Shown here: positions 1 to 8,628 of the stretch, piece by piece
Layout: the number at the start of each line of letters is the position of its first letter
Numbering within the stretch: position 1 is the first letter of the stretch
Notes under the pieces: generated by a model
Databases searched by the model: none
Told to the model about the DNA's origin: nothing
The model's input: only the letters and a program-made list of their open reading frames with translations
Program-made: the position numbers and the translations under genes
Origin: Cerasicoccus arenae
Lineage (GTDB): Bacteria; Verrucomicrobiota; Verrucomicrobiia; Opitutales; Cerasicoccaceae
DNA: 64,000 nt
Direction of reading: 5' to 3'
Assembly: GCF_014651635.1 (NCBI RefSeq)
Contig: NZ_BMXG01000006.1
Span: 1 to 64,000, forward strand

Positions 1-662
1 GGGTTTTCTCTTCGATACCATCGGCGATTCTTCTCAGCGATTTCTGCCATGACCTCATATGCGTCTTCAAGACAAGCATGACGAAATTGAGTCAAATCTG
101 GCCAGCGCTCTTCATCAAATTCGGTTTGCATAATTTTTATTTTCTTCTTCGAACGTGGAGGAGTCTCAAGTAGCGGAGCGCGTAACGGAATTGAGACGTC
201 CGACTGGTTGTGCTTAGTTTTATGCAACCAGTGCCATGGTTCATAGGCGATGCCAAATTGATTGTTGCGTGGGTAACTAAGTATAAAGCCGAATTCTACA
301 GCATGTTCTTGTAGCCAATGAAATGCCTCAGACGTCTCAAATTTCTCCCCAAGAGGAGGGTATCCATCAGTGGTAATATCTATAGCACGCCCTGAATGAT
401 GCTCACTGAACCCAGCTGGGGCACTCACTCTGAAAATTTCGGTGTCGGATATGCCTTTTCTACGTTTTCTTTCAATTATCTCTTCCTGGCGCGCAACGCT
501 ACGAAACGCCGATACAATTCGTAAGTTTATCCCCTCAGATATAGCTTTTGCTTTCAATCGCAGCCACGAATCTGCGGCGTGTGGATGTAGCAGGAATTCT
601 TCCTCTTCATCAATTATTGAGGTTAGATTCTGCTCTTCTGAAATTGGAGGGAGTGTCTGCAT
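1..662 (-). CDS. M15-family D,D-carboxypeptidase (VanY-like), partial at window edge
   Basis: The reading frame is open from the ATG at 662 to base 1, giving 220 residues with the C-terminus outside the window. An in-frame TAG lies two codons upstream of the ATG and fixes the start. The order of motifs is that of VanY-type zinc peptidases: SAFRSVARQ near residue 52, the zinc motif SEHHSGRAIDIT near residues 85-96, then GFILSYPRNN and EPWHWLH near residue 145. The His and Asp of the second motif and the His of EPWHW are the expected zinc ligands. Family members trim D-Ala from peptidoglycan stem peptides. No signal peptide is visible at the N-terminus. The chain continues at least 70 residues past EPWHW into a charged stretch (PPRSKKKIKI) and an acidic/aromatic segment, longer than the usual family end. 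A second gene fused or beginning at an internal Met cannot be excluded. Confidence 0.85.
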   Translation of the reverse strand, partial: MQTLPPISEEQNLTSIIDEEEEFLLHPHAADSWLRLKAKAISEGINLRIVSAFRSVARQEEIIERKRRKGISDTEIFRVSAPAGFSEHHSGRAIDITTDGYPPLGEKFETSEAFHWLQEHAVEFGFILSYPRNNQFGIAYEPWHWLHKTKHNQSDVSIPLRAPLLETPPRSKKKIKIMQTEFDEERWPDLTQFRHACLEDAYEVMAEIAEKNRRWYRREN

Positions 663-904
663 TTTCTATTCTGCACAACAGCTTAGTATACGCGCAGGAT
701 GCGATTGTTGCAGGATTTGCCACTGGTTGGAGCAACGTTCATTGTACCTGATTTAATCATTGAGGAAATGCCTTATCAATATCAATTTTCGGTATGAGTT
801 GACCGATTCAGTGACGCTTGAGGGGATGTGTTCGGCTGCCAAGCTTCATTGACAATTGCGATCGGAGAAGGAAGCATTCAGTGATCATAGATTAACGATA
901 CATA
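663..904. other. intergenic region between divergent genes
   Basis: No convincing gene is present in these 242 bases. A TTGACA hexamer at 849-854 lies about 50 bases upstream of the ATG at 905 and could be a -35 element for the membrane-protein gene, but no good -10 box follows at 17 bases. Confidence 0.3.
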
Positions 905-1336
905 ATGGAAGAGAATCATACGTTACTTTATCTTGGCGCTGGCCTGGCATATGGAGGTTTGTTTTTGGCGCTCATTATCGCCATTGTTGCTTGCACGCGT
1001 CCGCAGTACAAAGATTTCCGCTACGGCGCTTTCTTTCTCTTCGGTAACTTGGTGGCCACGCCGATGGTGGGGCTTGGCAATGTCTGCTTCTACTATGAAT
1101 TTCTCTCAGGCGGCTTGGCCCACGCGCTCGCCATTCCGACAATTTCCATCATCATTGGTGTGCTCTTTGCCTACAAGTTTCTGGATTTGAGAAGTAAGAC
1201 GCTGTTCTGGATCACGAACATTCCTTATATCCTGATGGTGTACACGATCATCCTGCCGATTTTTAACATCATCTACATCTACAAGATTTATAAGCCCACG
1301 GAAACGGCGGACCTGTCGTCCATCGCTGAGGGATAA
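905..1336 (+). CDS. small integral membrane protein, function unknown
   Basis: The protein has 143 residues and about four hydrophobic segments (near residues 8-28, 41-62, 70-90 and 100-125) separated by short polar loops. The C-terminus is short and cytoplasmic-looking (KIYKPTETADLSS). I do not recognise the family. It ends 7 bases before the end of the convergent ABC-F gene and no terminator is visible between the two. The ATG at 905 is chosen because the first hydrophobic segment starts a few residues after it. Nothing in the neighbourhood suggests a role. Confidence 0.7.
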   Translation: MEENHTLLYLGAGLAYGGLFLALIIAIVACTRPQYKDFRYGAFFLFGNLVATPMVGLGNVCFYYEFLSGGLAHALAIPTISIIIGVLFAYKFLDLRSKTLFWITNIPYILMVYTIILPIFNIIYIYKIYKPTETADLSSIAEG

Positions 1337-1343
1337 GGGGGCC

Positions 1344-3353
1344 TTAGTCCTCCAGCCCGGTGAGTTTTTTCTGGACGGTTTCCCAGTCGGCGTAGGCGCG
1401 TTCGATGTTGGTCTTGAGCCAGTCGTAGCGGTCCATGGATTCCTTGGTGGCGGGACCGCTTTGCTTGAAGAAGGCGGGGTCCATCATTTTCTTTTCGAGC
1501 TCGGCGTATTCGGCCTCCCAAGTGGCGATGTCGGCTTCGAGTTTATCGCCTTGTTTGCGGAGCGGTCCAAGCTGGCGGTTGCGCTCGGCAACGAGTTTGC
1601 GTCGTTCTTTGGCGGAGAGTCCGTCGGGCTCGGGAGTGGTGTTGGCCGGGGAGGATGCTTTGCTCGAGTTTTGAGCAGCAGGTGATGCTTTGGCGGCGGT
1701 CTTGGCGGATGCGGATTTGGAGTCTGTTGCGGCGCGTTGGGCGTCGCGCTCGGCGGCGATCTTTTCCAAATAATACGTGACGTTGCCCGCGAACATGCGT
1801 GCGCCATCGGCGCTGATCTCAAGCGTTTTTTCGGCAATGGGGTCGAGGAATGATCGGTCGTGCGAGACAATGATCAAGGCACCATCATACTCCTTGAGCG
1901 CGCGCTGGAGCACTTCCTTGGAACGCATGTCGAGGTGATTCGTTGGCTCGTCAAGGATTAGGCAATTGAAGGGCTGGAGGAGCATTTTGGCCAGCGCGAG
2001 GCGATTTTTCTCCCCGCCGCTGAGCACCTTGACTTTCTTGAAGACATCGTCGCCTTTGAAAAGGAATGCGCCGAGCAAGGTCCGTGCGCGACGGCCTTCG
2101 CCTTGGGGCGCGGCGGATTCGGCGATGCTGAGCGCGTTCTCCATCGGGTCAAGTTCGTCCGCCTGATGCTGTGCGAAATATGCGATCTGCGCCTGATAGC
2201 CGACAATGCGTTCGCCGCCTTGGATGGGCTCCTGATCGGCGAGAATGCGGGCCAGGGTAGACTTACCCGCGCCGTTACGCCCGACGACCGCCACGCGGTC
2301 ACCACGTTCGAGTTTGAAGTCCAGGTTGCGATAGATTTCGAGGTCGCCGTAACGTTTGACGACCTGCTTGAGCTCCAGGATTACTTGGCCGCAATGGGGG
2401 GCTTTGGGGAGGCTAAACTGCACGCGGTCTTCTTCGTCCTCGATTTCGATGCGGTCGATTTTCTCCAGCGCCTTAACGCGGCTTTGGACTTGGGTTGCCT
2501 TGGAACTCTTGGCGCGGAATCGTTCGATGAAGCGTTCGGTTTGGGCAATCTGGCGCTGTTGGCTTTCGGCGGAGCGCTTCAGAGCGTCGCGGCGAATCAC
2601 GCTCTCGGTTTCAAAGAAGGAATAGTTGCCGGAGTAATTTTCCAGCCGCCCTCTGGTCAACGACCACGTGCGCTGCGTCAGGCTGTCGAGGAATGCCCGG
2701 TCGTGTGAAACGATGATTACGGCACCTTCGTATTGACGCAAATATTGCTCAAACCAGCAGAGGGACTCGAGGTCGAGGTGATTCGTCGGTTCGTCCAACA
2801 GGAGGAGCGATGGCTCGCGGAGGAGCAGCTTGGCCATGGCGATGCGCATTTGCCAGCCACCTGAGAATTCTCCGCAGTCGCGCTCCAGATCTTTCACGGC
2901 AAAGCCAAGGCCCAAGAGTACGCGTTCGACGCGGGAGGGGAGTTTGTGCGCCTCGGCGTCGTGGAGGTGGTGTTCGAGCGCGCCGATCACCTCGAGTGTA
3001 TCGGCGTATTCTTCTTCGGCTGGGTCGAGCTCATGAAGGCGTTCGCTGGCGATGTCGACTTTGCGCTGGATTTCGAGGACGTCCTCAAACGCGGTCATGG
3101 CTTCGTCACGCAGGGGGCGACCCTTAACGGCAAGGCCGTCTTGGGGGAGGTGGCCAAGGGTGACATAGCTCGCCTTTTCGACCGCGCCGCCATCGGGCTC
3201 CTGTTCGCCCATGAGTAGTCGGATGAGGGTGGACTTACCGGCACCGTTGGAGCCGACCAAGCCAATGCGGTCGCGTGCAGTGATGGTGCTCGTGATGCCG
3301 CCGAAAATGGTGCGTGCGCCAAAGCGCAGATGGATGTCTCGCAAAGTAATCAT
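1344..3353 (-). CDS. ABC-F family ATP-binding protein (ribosome-associated type)
   Basis: This 669-residue soluble protein has two ATP-binding cassettes and no membrane domain. Cassette 1 carries Walker A GSNGAGKS at residues 34-41, signature FSGGW near 165 and Walker B LLLLDEPTNHLD near 190. A charged linker helix follows, as in the P-site tRNA interaction motif of ABC-F proteins. Cassette 2 carries GRNGAGKS, LSGGE and LILDEPTNHLD. The C-terminus has a Lys/Ala/Ser-rich spacer and then a charged coiled coil (about 590-665), as in Uup/YheS-type members. ABC-F proteins act on the ribosome to resolve stalled or mispositioned tRNA; which subclass this belongs to cannot be told from motifs alone. 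It is divergent from the ABC exporter at 3468. Confidence 0.93.
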   Translation of the reverse strand: MITLRDIHLRFGARTIFGGITSTITARDRIGLVGSNGAGKSTLIRLLMGEQEPDGGAVEKASYVTLGHLPQDGLAVKGRPLRDEAMTAFEDVLEIQRKVDIASERLHELDPAEEEYADTLEVIGALEHHLHDAEAHKLPSRVERVLLGLGFAVKDLERDCGEFSGGWQMRIAMAKLLLREPSLLLLDEPTNHLDLESLCWFEQYLRQYEGAVIIVSHDRAFLDSLTQRTWSLTRGRLENYSGNYSFFETESVIRRDALKRSAESQQRQIAQTERFIERFRAKSSKATQVQSRVKALEKIDRIEIEDEEDRVQFSLPKAPHCGQVILELKQVVKRYGDLEIYRNLDFKLERGDRVAVVGRNGAGKSTLARILADQEPIQGGERIVGYQAQIAYFAQHQADELDPMENALSIAESAAPQGEGRRARTLLGAFLFKGDDVFKKVKVLSGGEKNRLALAKMLLQPFNCLILDEPTNHLDMRSKEVLQRALKEYDGALIIVSHDRSFLDPIAEKTLEISADGARMFAGNVTYYLEKIAAERDAQRAATDSKSASAKTAAKASPAAQNSSKASSPANTTPEPDGLSAKERRKLVAERNRQLGPLRKQGDKLEADIATWEAEYAELEKKMMDPAFFKQSGPATKESMDRYDWLKTNIERAYADWETVQKKLTGLED

Positions 3354-3467
3354 GGATTTTTAGAGCACATTCGTGGACAAACGTGCTTGCCTCAATCAAT
3401 TTTAAAAGGCCATTTTATAAATACGGTAGCTAACCCGTAAGCGGATTGTCGTTCAATTCGCGATCTC

Positions 3468-5213
3468 ATGAGCAAATTTGACCTATCGAACCCGTTTGAG
3501 GGGAGCGATCTTCGCTCTCTAATGTGGAAGAGCAAAGGGATATTTAAAGATTATCTCTTTTGGCGCATCATTAGCGTGATCGTGGTGGTGCCGTTTCCGA
3601 TCATCACCCAGCAGGTGATCGACAAGGGGCTGTCCTCAAAGGACATCGTGCTCTGCCTTCAGTTGGCAAGTGTCTCATTGACGCTGCTCAGTCTGCACAT
3701 CTTCGCGATGATCAAGGCCGTTCGGCTTCTGGCGACCAATTCTCAGGCGCTGACCAACTCCATGCGTGGGCGTATATTTGGCAAGTTGCAGTTTATGCAC
3801 TTTGGCTTTCTGGACAGCACGCAGACCGGGCGTTTGCTCTCCAAGTACGCGTTTGATACGCAGAATGTGGAAATGGCGATGGTGCCCATGGTCTCCTCAG
3901 TGATTCCTGAGCTGTTTCGTTCGGCCTTGTTGATTTGTGCGCTGGCTTTCCTGAATCCATGGTTGCTGCTGTTTGTCTCCGTAGCCTTGCCGCCAGTGAT
4001 TATTGTGCGGGTGGTTTTTATGCGCCGCTTGCGCCTCTCGAATGAGTGCGTCCGCCGTGCACGGGAGAAGCTGACCGGCCACGCCAACGAGTTCATTTCT
4101 GCGATTCGTTTGGTCCGTGGGTTTGGTCAGGAAAAGCCCGTTGAGGCCAATATGGACTCGATCAGCGGGAACTACAGCGAGCGTCGCCGCATTCAGATGG
4201 AGCTCAACCAGACCTTTGGTTGGGTGGTTTTTTCCCTATTTGCCTGCATCGAGATTCTGGCCATTGCGTGTGGTTCGGTTCTGGTGCTGCATGACCAACT
4301 GACGTTGGGCACCCTAGTGGCGCTGGTGGGTTCGCTTCCGGTCATCCTAGCTCCGGCGCAGTTATTGGCGCAATTCAACCTGCAATACATGCAGGGGCAG
4401 GAGGCTTATCGCTCGATCAAGGAACTCGTCGACTCGGGCTATGTTGAGCAGTGGAAGGGTAAGCGTATGCCAGAAAACTTACTCGCCAAGATCGAGCTGC
4501 GCAACGTCTCCTTTAAATATGATCGGGCGGAACGCTATGCGATCCGAGACATGAGCCTCACGATCGAGTCCGGCAAACATGTGGCCTTCGTGGGTGCCAG
4601 TGGCTCTGGTAAGAGCACGATGGTCAACCTGATCCTTGGGCTTTATCCTGCCACCTCGGGTGAAATCTGTATTGATGGTGTGCCTCAGGAGGATCTCGCG
4701 ATTCGCGCCTTTCGTCGGCATTGTGCGATCGTGATGCAGGACAATTTGCTGATATCTGGCTCGGTTGCAGATAACCTTCGTTTTGCCAAACCCAACGCAA
4801 CCAAGGAGGAAGTCATCCATGCGGCTAAGGTCGCTAATGCGTGGGACTTTATTCAGGACATGCCACAGGGACTTGAGACTAAGGTCGGCGAGCGTGGTGT
4901 TGCCCTCTCTGGTGGCCAGCGTCAGCGCATCGCCATCGCACGCGCTGTTTTGCGTGACCCAGTCATGCTGATCCTTGACGAGGCGACCAGCGCGCTGGAT
5001 AACGAGAGCGAGCACATCGTCCAGGAGGCATTGGAGCGTATTGCCAAAAACCGGACAACGATCACCATCGCCCACCGTTTGAGCACCGTCCGCAAAGCCG
5101 ACCTTATCGTGGTTCTTAACCAAGGCGAAGTCATTGAAATGGGCACTTATCAAGAACTGGCTGCCAAGTCAGGTGGTGCCTTTGCCGACCTACTCGCTAT
5201 GCAGGAGCATTAA
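3468..5213 (+). CDS. ABC transporter, fused permease and ATPase (MsbA-like half-exporter)
   Basis: The protein has 581 residues. The N-terminal half is a type I exporter membrane domain of about six helices (residues 30-320). The C-terminal half is an ATPase with Walker A GASGSGKST near 377, signature LSGGQRQRI near 485, Walker B VMLILDEATSAL near 507 and H-loop AHRLST near 541. This is the architecture of homodimeric exporters for lipids, peptides or drugs. The substrate cannot be read from sequence, although lipid A or another envelope lipid is plausible given the envelope-rich surroundings. A bidirectional terminator follows it. Confidence 0.92.
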   Translation: MSKFDLSNPFEGSDLRSLMWKSKGIFKDYLFWRIISVIVVVPFPIITQQVIDKGLSSKDIVLCLQLASVSLTLLSLHIFAMIKAVRLLATNSQALTNSMRGRIFGKLQFMHFGFLDSTQTGRLLSKYAFDTQNVEMAMVPMVSSVIPELFRSALLICALAFLNPWLLLFVSVALPPVIIVRVVFMRRLRLSNECVRRAREKLTGHANEFISAIRLVRGFGQEKPVEANMDSISGNYSERRRIQMELNQTFGWVVFSLFACIEILAIACGSVLVLHDQLTLGTLVALVGSLPVILAPAQLLAQFNLQYMQGQEAYRSIKELVDSGYVEQWKGKRMPENLLAKIELRNVSFKYDRAERYAIRDMSLTIESGKHVAFVGASGSGKSTMVNLILGLYPATSGEICIDGVPQEDLAIRAFRRHCAIVMQDNLLISGSVADNLRFAKPNATKEEVIHAAKVANAWDFIQDMPQGLETKVGERGVALSGGQRQRIAIARAVLRDPVMLILDEATSALDNESEHIVQEALERIAKNRTTITIAHRLSTVRKADLIVVLNQGEVIEMGTYQELAAKSGGAFADLLAMQEH

Positions 5214-5255
5214 TACAGGAGGCGAATTCGCCTTTTGAATTAAGTATCCAGCTAT

Positions 5256-5292
5256 AAAAAAAGCCCGCAGCAGTAACGCCACGGGCTTTTAT
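5256..5292. terminator. bidirectional rho-independent terminator
   Basis: The stem AGCCCG/CGGGCT is flanked by an A-run on the left and TTTTAT on the right, so it can work in both directions. It lies between the convergent ABC exporter (ending 5213) and beta-propeller gene (ending 5316). Confidence 0.75.
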
Positions 5293-5315
5293 AAGTTTAG
5301 TTGCGGAGATATGCC

Positions 5316-6995
5316 TTACTGGAAGGTATACACGCGAACCGTGCCGCTGACTTCGTTGGCAACAACGAGGAGGTTGATCCCGTTGGGGCTGTCGCTCGCT
5401 GGGATAAACAGAAGTCCTTCTGGTCCGAGGTCGCCGGCTTCGGAGCTTTCTGGATCGGCCTCAAAGTCACGGACATTGATGTACTGCACGAACTCAGGAG
5501 TCTCAGCCGAAGTGACGTCGTAAACCATGATCCCGCCGATGCGCTCAAGACCGATGAATGCGTAGGTGCGGTTATTGACAACGCCGATCGTTACGCCTTC
5601 GGGCTCGGGGCCTTTGTCGTCACTACGACTGTCGAAGCCGGATTCGTCGTTGGACGAGTTGAAGTATTCTGGAACTTCGTCGGCGATGATATCTTCGAAG
5701 ACCGAGCCACTGTCGTATACTTGGGTCATCGTATTGCGACGGCCAATTTCCCAGATGGAGAATGAGCGTGCGCCGTAGGCGTAGAGCTTGTCGAAGTCGC
5801 CATCATTGTCGGTGTCGCCGAGGGTGGTGGTGATGTTCAGGCGGCCGAGGTTGGCGCTATCCTGTAGCATGGCGGCGTTGGGAAAAGCAGTGGGGTCGAG
5901 GACGATGTCCTTGATGCGCTCTTCTTCGCTAAAGCCGTCGTAATCGCGCGCGTCGCCTTCATTTGCGGTGATCACGTAGGTGCGTGCTTGGAAGCCAGAT
6001 CCGGTCGACCAAGTGGCGATGGAGTCAGGCTGATACATGCCGTAGATGGGCCAAGGCTGGATGTTTATTTCGTCGTCCTTGTTACTGGCGTCGAGAGCGG
6101 ACTTGGACCAGTCTTTGAAGCCGAATGGGTTGATGGCGATTACGCGGCCACTGGCGATACTGATGGTGGCCAGAGCATTGTTTTCCTGTAAGGTCACGTA
6201 GGCGTAGCGGGAGTCGTCTGAGACAGCGATGTATTCCGGCTCCAGGTCCTGTGCAAGGCTGGCACCGGGGCCGAAGACACGCACATCGTCCAGATCGAAA
6301 CGACGCTTGAAGAAGGGCTTTTCAAACTTCTCGAAGGTGGCATGGCGCGCACGTGGTGCCGTGAAACGTAGGCGTCCGGCCAATTGTGGTCGACGCTCAA
6401 TCAGCTTCATGCGATTGGCGACAGCGCTGACATTGATCACGCTTACCGAGCCTTCTGGGTCGAAGGTGTAGTCGGGGTTTGGTTCGCCTTCATTGGCGGT
6501 CAAAACGAAGCGACCATTAGGCGTGAAAACGATCATGTCGGGCAAGTAGCCAACTTCGGTGGAAGTCAGCAGATTGCCGTTGGCGTCGAAGAAGCCCGCA
6601 AAACCGGTCAATGGCATGTCGTCGGAGTCACGTTTGCGAGCGATTGCCACCGCAACTAAACCGTTGTGGATAGCCACGCTATTGGGCTCTGCGCTGATCG
6701 TATCCGAACCAAAAAGTTCCTGAATGTCGATCTGGTCAATGAAGACGGGATTGGCGGGATTGTTCAGGTCGAGAATGTCGACTGAGCTGTCGTTCGCATT
6801 GACCAGGAAGAGGCGTTCGCTGCCAGGATCGAAGGCGGTGATTTCCGCAGCACTCTCGTCAAAGAGTCCGGTTTCATAGACGCCAATCGGGGTCAGCACG
6901 GGCTGGGCGTGAAGTGATAGCGGTAGCATGATGGCCGACATGGCCACGGAAGCGCCGAGCAATTTTGCCCTCCGGGAGATTTGTTCACGTAACAT
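5316..6995 (-). CDS. secreted choice-of-anchor I family beta-propeller protein
   Basis: From the ATG at 6995 the protein has 559 residues with a signal peptide (MLREQISRRAKLLGASVAM, then a hydrophobic run ending LHAQ). An ATG at 7079 would add 28 residues before this signal, so the inner start is preferred. The body has repeated blades with motifs such as FDPGSERLFLVNANDSSVD, FTPNGRFVLTANEGEPN and SRYAYVTLQENNA, plus VITANEGDARDYDG and PEGVTIG. These are typical of choice-of-anchor I proteins, which are related to esterase-like/PhoX-like propellers. Acidic loops suggest metal binding. The cellular role is unknown. The protein is probably exported and not membrane anchored, as no C-terminal sorting signal is seen. 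Confidence 0.85.
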   Translation of the reverse strand: MLREQISRRAKLLGASVAMSAIMLPLSLHAQPVLTPIGVYETGLFDESAAEITAFDPGSERLFLVNANDSSVDILDLNNPANPVFIDQIDIQELFGSDTISAEPNSVAIHNGLVAVAIARKRDSDDMPLTGFAGFFDANGNLLTSTEVGYLPDMIVFTPNGRFVLTANEGEPNPDYTFDPEGSVSVINVSAVANRMKLIERRPQLAGRLRFTAPRARHATFEKFEKPFFKRRFDLDDVRVFGPGASLAQDLEPEYIAVSDDSRYAYVTLQENNALATISIASGRVIAINPFGFKDWSKSALDASNKDDEINIQPWPIYGMYQPDSIATWSTGSGFQARTYVITANEGDARDYDGFSEEERIKDIVLDPTAFPNAAMLQDSANLGRLNITTTLGDTDNDGDFDKLYAYGARSFSIWEIGRRNTMTQVYDSGSVFEDIIADEVPEYFNSSNDESGFDSRSDDKGPEPEGVTIGVVNNRTYAFIGLERIGGIMVYDVTSAETPEFVQYINVRDFEADPESSEAGDLGPEGLLFIPASDSPNGINLLVVANEVSGTVRVYTFQ

Positions 6996-7308
6996 AGTTT
7001 GCGTTGATTTCGGTTGTATAAAGGTGGGCGGGCACAAAGAAATACCGTGAGCCGCCACGGAATTTTCATCAACGTCCATTGTTACATGGATAGAGACGCA
7101 AAATGGCGTCGTTTACGTGCCAAATATGTGAAGACAGCGACAGAATGCCTTGCAAACGAAAGGGTTATGGCAGCTTGGTTACGATTTTTTCATCGCCGTA
7201 ACGTCGACCCAAGTAATGCCCTTAGAGGGTAAAAGGCGCGCATAGCCGTTCAACGATCGTGTAAATTGCGATCAGTTTTATCGACTGTCGGAGCTTTAAA
7301 AAAACAGC
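6996..7308. other. intergenic region without a supported gene
   Basis: These 313 bases hold the upstream region of the propeller gene and the downstream region of the radical SAM gene, both on the minus strand. A 72-codon frame at 7014-7232 on the plus strand has no recognisable features. No terminator hairpin with a T-run was found after the radical SAM gene. Confidence 0.4.
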
Positions 7309-8628
7309 CTAGCGCCGCTTCTTCAAAATCGAAGGATCTTTTTTGGCTAGCTCCATGATCTGAGCGGGTGGGCGGCCTGACTGGTAGAGCTGCGCCATGA
7401 TTTTCATTGCCGGGTCGATGTGGCGGAAGAATTTCATGTAGGCCGGGCAGAGATAATTGAGGCCATACTCGCCGTCGCTGGTCCAGGTGAAGCGATGCTT
7501 CGGGCACTCGCCATTGCACGCAAAGCGGACGTCGCACTTCACGCATTTCTGTGGGAGCATGGACTTCTTTTCCTCGCCAAAGTTTTTCATCGGCTCGCTC
7601 TCGACGATGGCACCGAGAGACTGGTTGAGCACGTTGCCGACCTTGTAACGCGGGTAAACATAGTGATCGCAGGTGTAGACGTCGCCGTTGTGCTCGATGG
7701 CCATAGCGCGTCCGCACGTCTCAGCGAACACGCAGAGGCCGCCGGGAATGTTGAGCCACTTGCCAAGGGCCATGTCGATGATCTGAACGTAGGTCTTGCC
7801 AATGTCACGTGTGACCCAGCGGTCAAAGATCGCGCAATGAAAGTCGCCGTATTTTTTAGCATCCACGCTCCAGTGCGCCATGACGGGGGGGCGCTTTTCG
7901 ATGGGCGGGTTACGGAAGTCTGGTGGATGGGCGAGTTGCAGGCCAATGTCGCGTGAGTGCTCGTCGGGGAGGCGCTCGACGATGGGGATAAATTGCAGGT
8001 AGCCGGAGCCAATGTTTTTCAGGAACTTATAGACTTCCAGCGGGTGATCGACGTTACCTGCGTGGACGCAGGTCAGCGTGTTGAATTCGACCTTGAATTT
8101 CTTGGCCAGCTCAATGCCGCGGATGACCTGCGAGTAGGACGGGCCTTTCTTTTTATCGACACGGAACTGGTTGTGGAGTTTTTCAGGCCCGTCGATGCTG
8201 ATGCCGACCAGAAAATTCTCGTCATGCAGAAAGCGGCACCAGTTTTCGTCAAGTAAAGTGCCGTTGGTCTGGAGCGCGTTCTCAATATTACGGCCTTTCG
8301 CGTATTTCTTCTGGAGGGCGACAACCTTCTGGAAGAATTTTACGCCGAGCAGGGTCGGCTCCCCCCCCTGCCAAGCAAAGGTGACGTTTTGCTCGGGCTG
8401 CGATTCGATGTAATTGCGGATGTAGCCCTCCAGCACCTCGTCGCTCATTTTGAAGCGTTCGTTGGCGGCGAAGAGATTTTCCTTTTCGAGGTAAAAGCAG
8501 TATTCGCAATCGAGGTTACAGAGCGGCCCGATGGGCTTGGTCATCACGTGGAACGGCGCTTGCGCCAGTTCCTGTTTGGGACCTGCGGTCAGTTTTTCGT
8601 CAATTTGAATTACCGGACTCTGGGGCAT
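7309..8628 (-). CDS. radical SAM/SPASM protein, anaerobic sulfatase maturase-like
   Basis: The protein has 439 residues. The radical SAM cluster motif CNLDCEYC (C37, C41, C44) is followed by the SAM-binding GGEP motif at residues 88-91. The C-terminal SPASM region has cysteines in CVFAETCGRAM, YTCDHYVYP and QKCVKCDVRFACNGECPKH, the pattern of the two auxiliary 4Fe-4S clusters of anaerobic sulfatase-maturating enzymes. Such enzymes oxidise a Cys or Ser in type I sulfatases to formylglycine. No sulfatase is present in this window. The start overlaps the end of the upstream AsmA-like gene by 29 bases, suggesting co-transcription. An eight-base C run at 8361-8368 encodes part of the GGEP motif. 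Another peptide-modifying SPASM enzyme is possible. Confidence 0.88.
   Translation of the reverse strand: MPQSPVIQIDEKLTAGPKQELAQAPFHVMTKPIGPLCNLDCEYCFYLEKENLFAANERFKMSDEVLEGYIRNYIESQPEQNVTFAWQGGEPTLLGVKFFQKVVALQKKYAKGRNIENALQTNGTLLDENWCRFLHDENFLVGISIDGPEKLHNQFRVDKKKGPSYSQVIRGIELAKKFKVEFNTLTCVHAGNVDHPLEVYKFLKNIGSGYLQFIPIVERLPDEHSRDIGLQLAHPPDFRNPPIEKRPPVMAHWSVDAKKYGDFHCAIFDRWVTRDIGKTYVQIIDMALGKWLNIPGGLCVFAETCGRAMAIEHNGDVYTCDHYVYPRYKVGNVLNQSLGAIVESEPMKNFGEEKKSMLPQKCVKCDVRFACNGECPKHRFTWTSDGEYGLNYLCPAYMKFFRHIDPAMKIMAQLYQSGRPPAQIMELAKKDPSILKKRR

Noticed and set aside
442-756. 104-codon plus-strand frame and a shorter one at 548-751
   Set aside because: They lie opposite the VanY-like peptidase, whose motifs are clear on the minus strand.
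7014-7232. 72-codon open frame on the plus strand
   Set aside because: It overlaps the start of the propeller gene and has no domain or leader.
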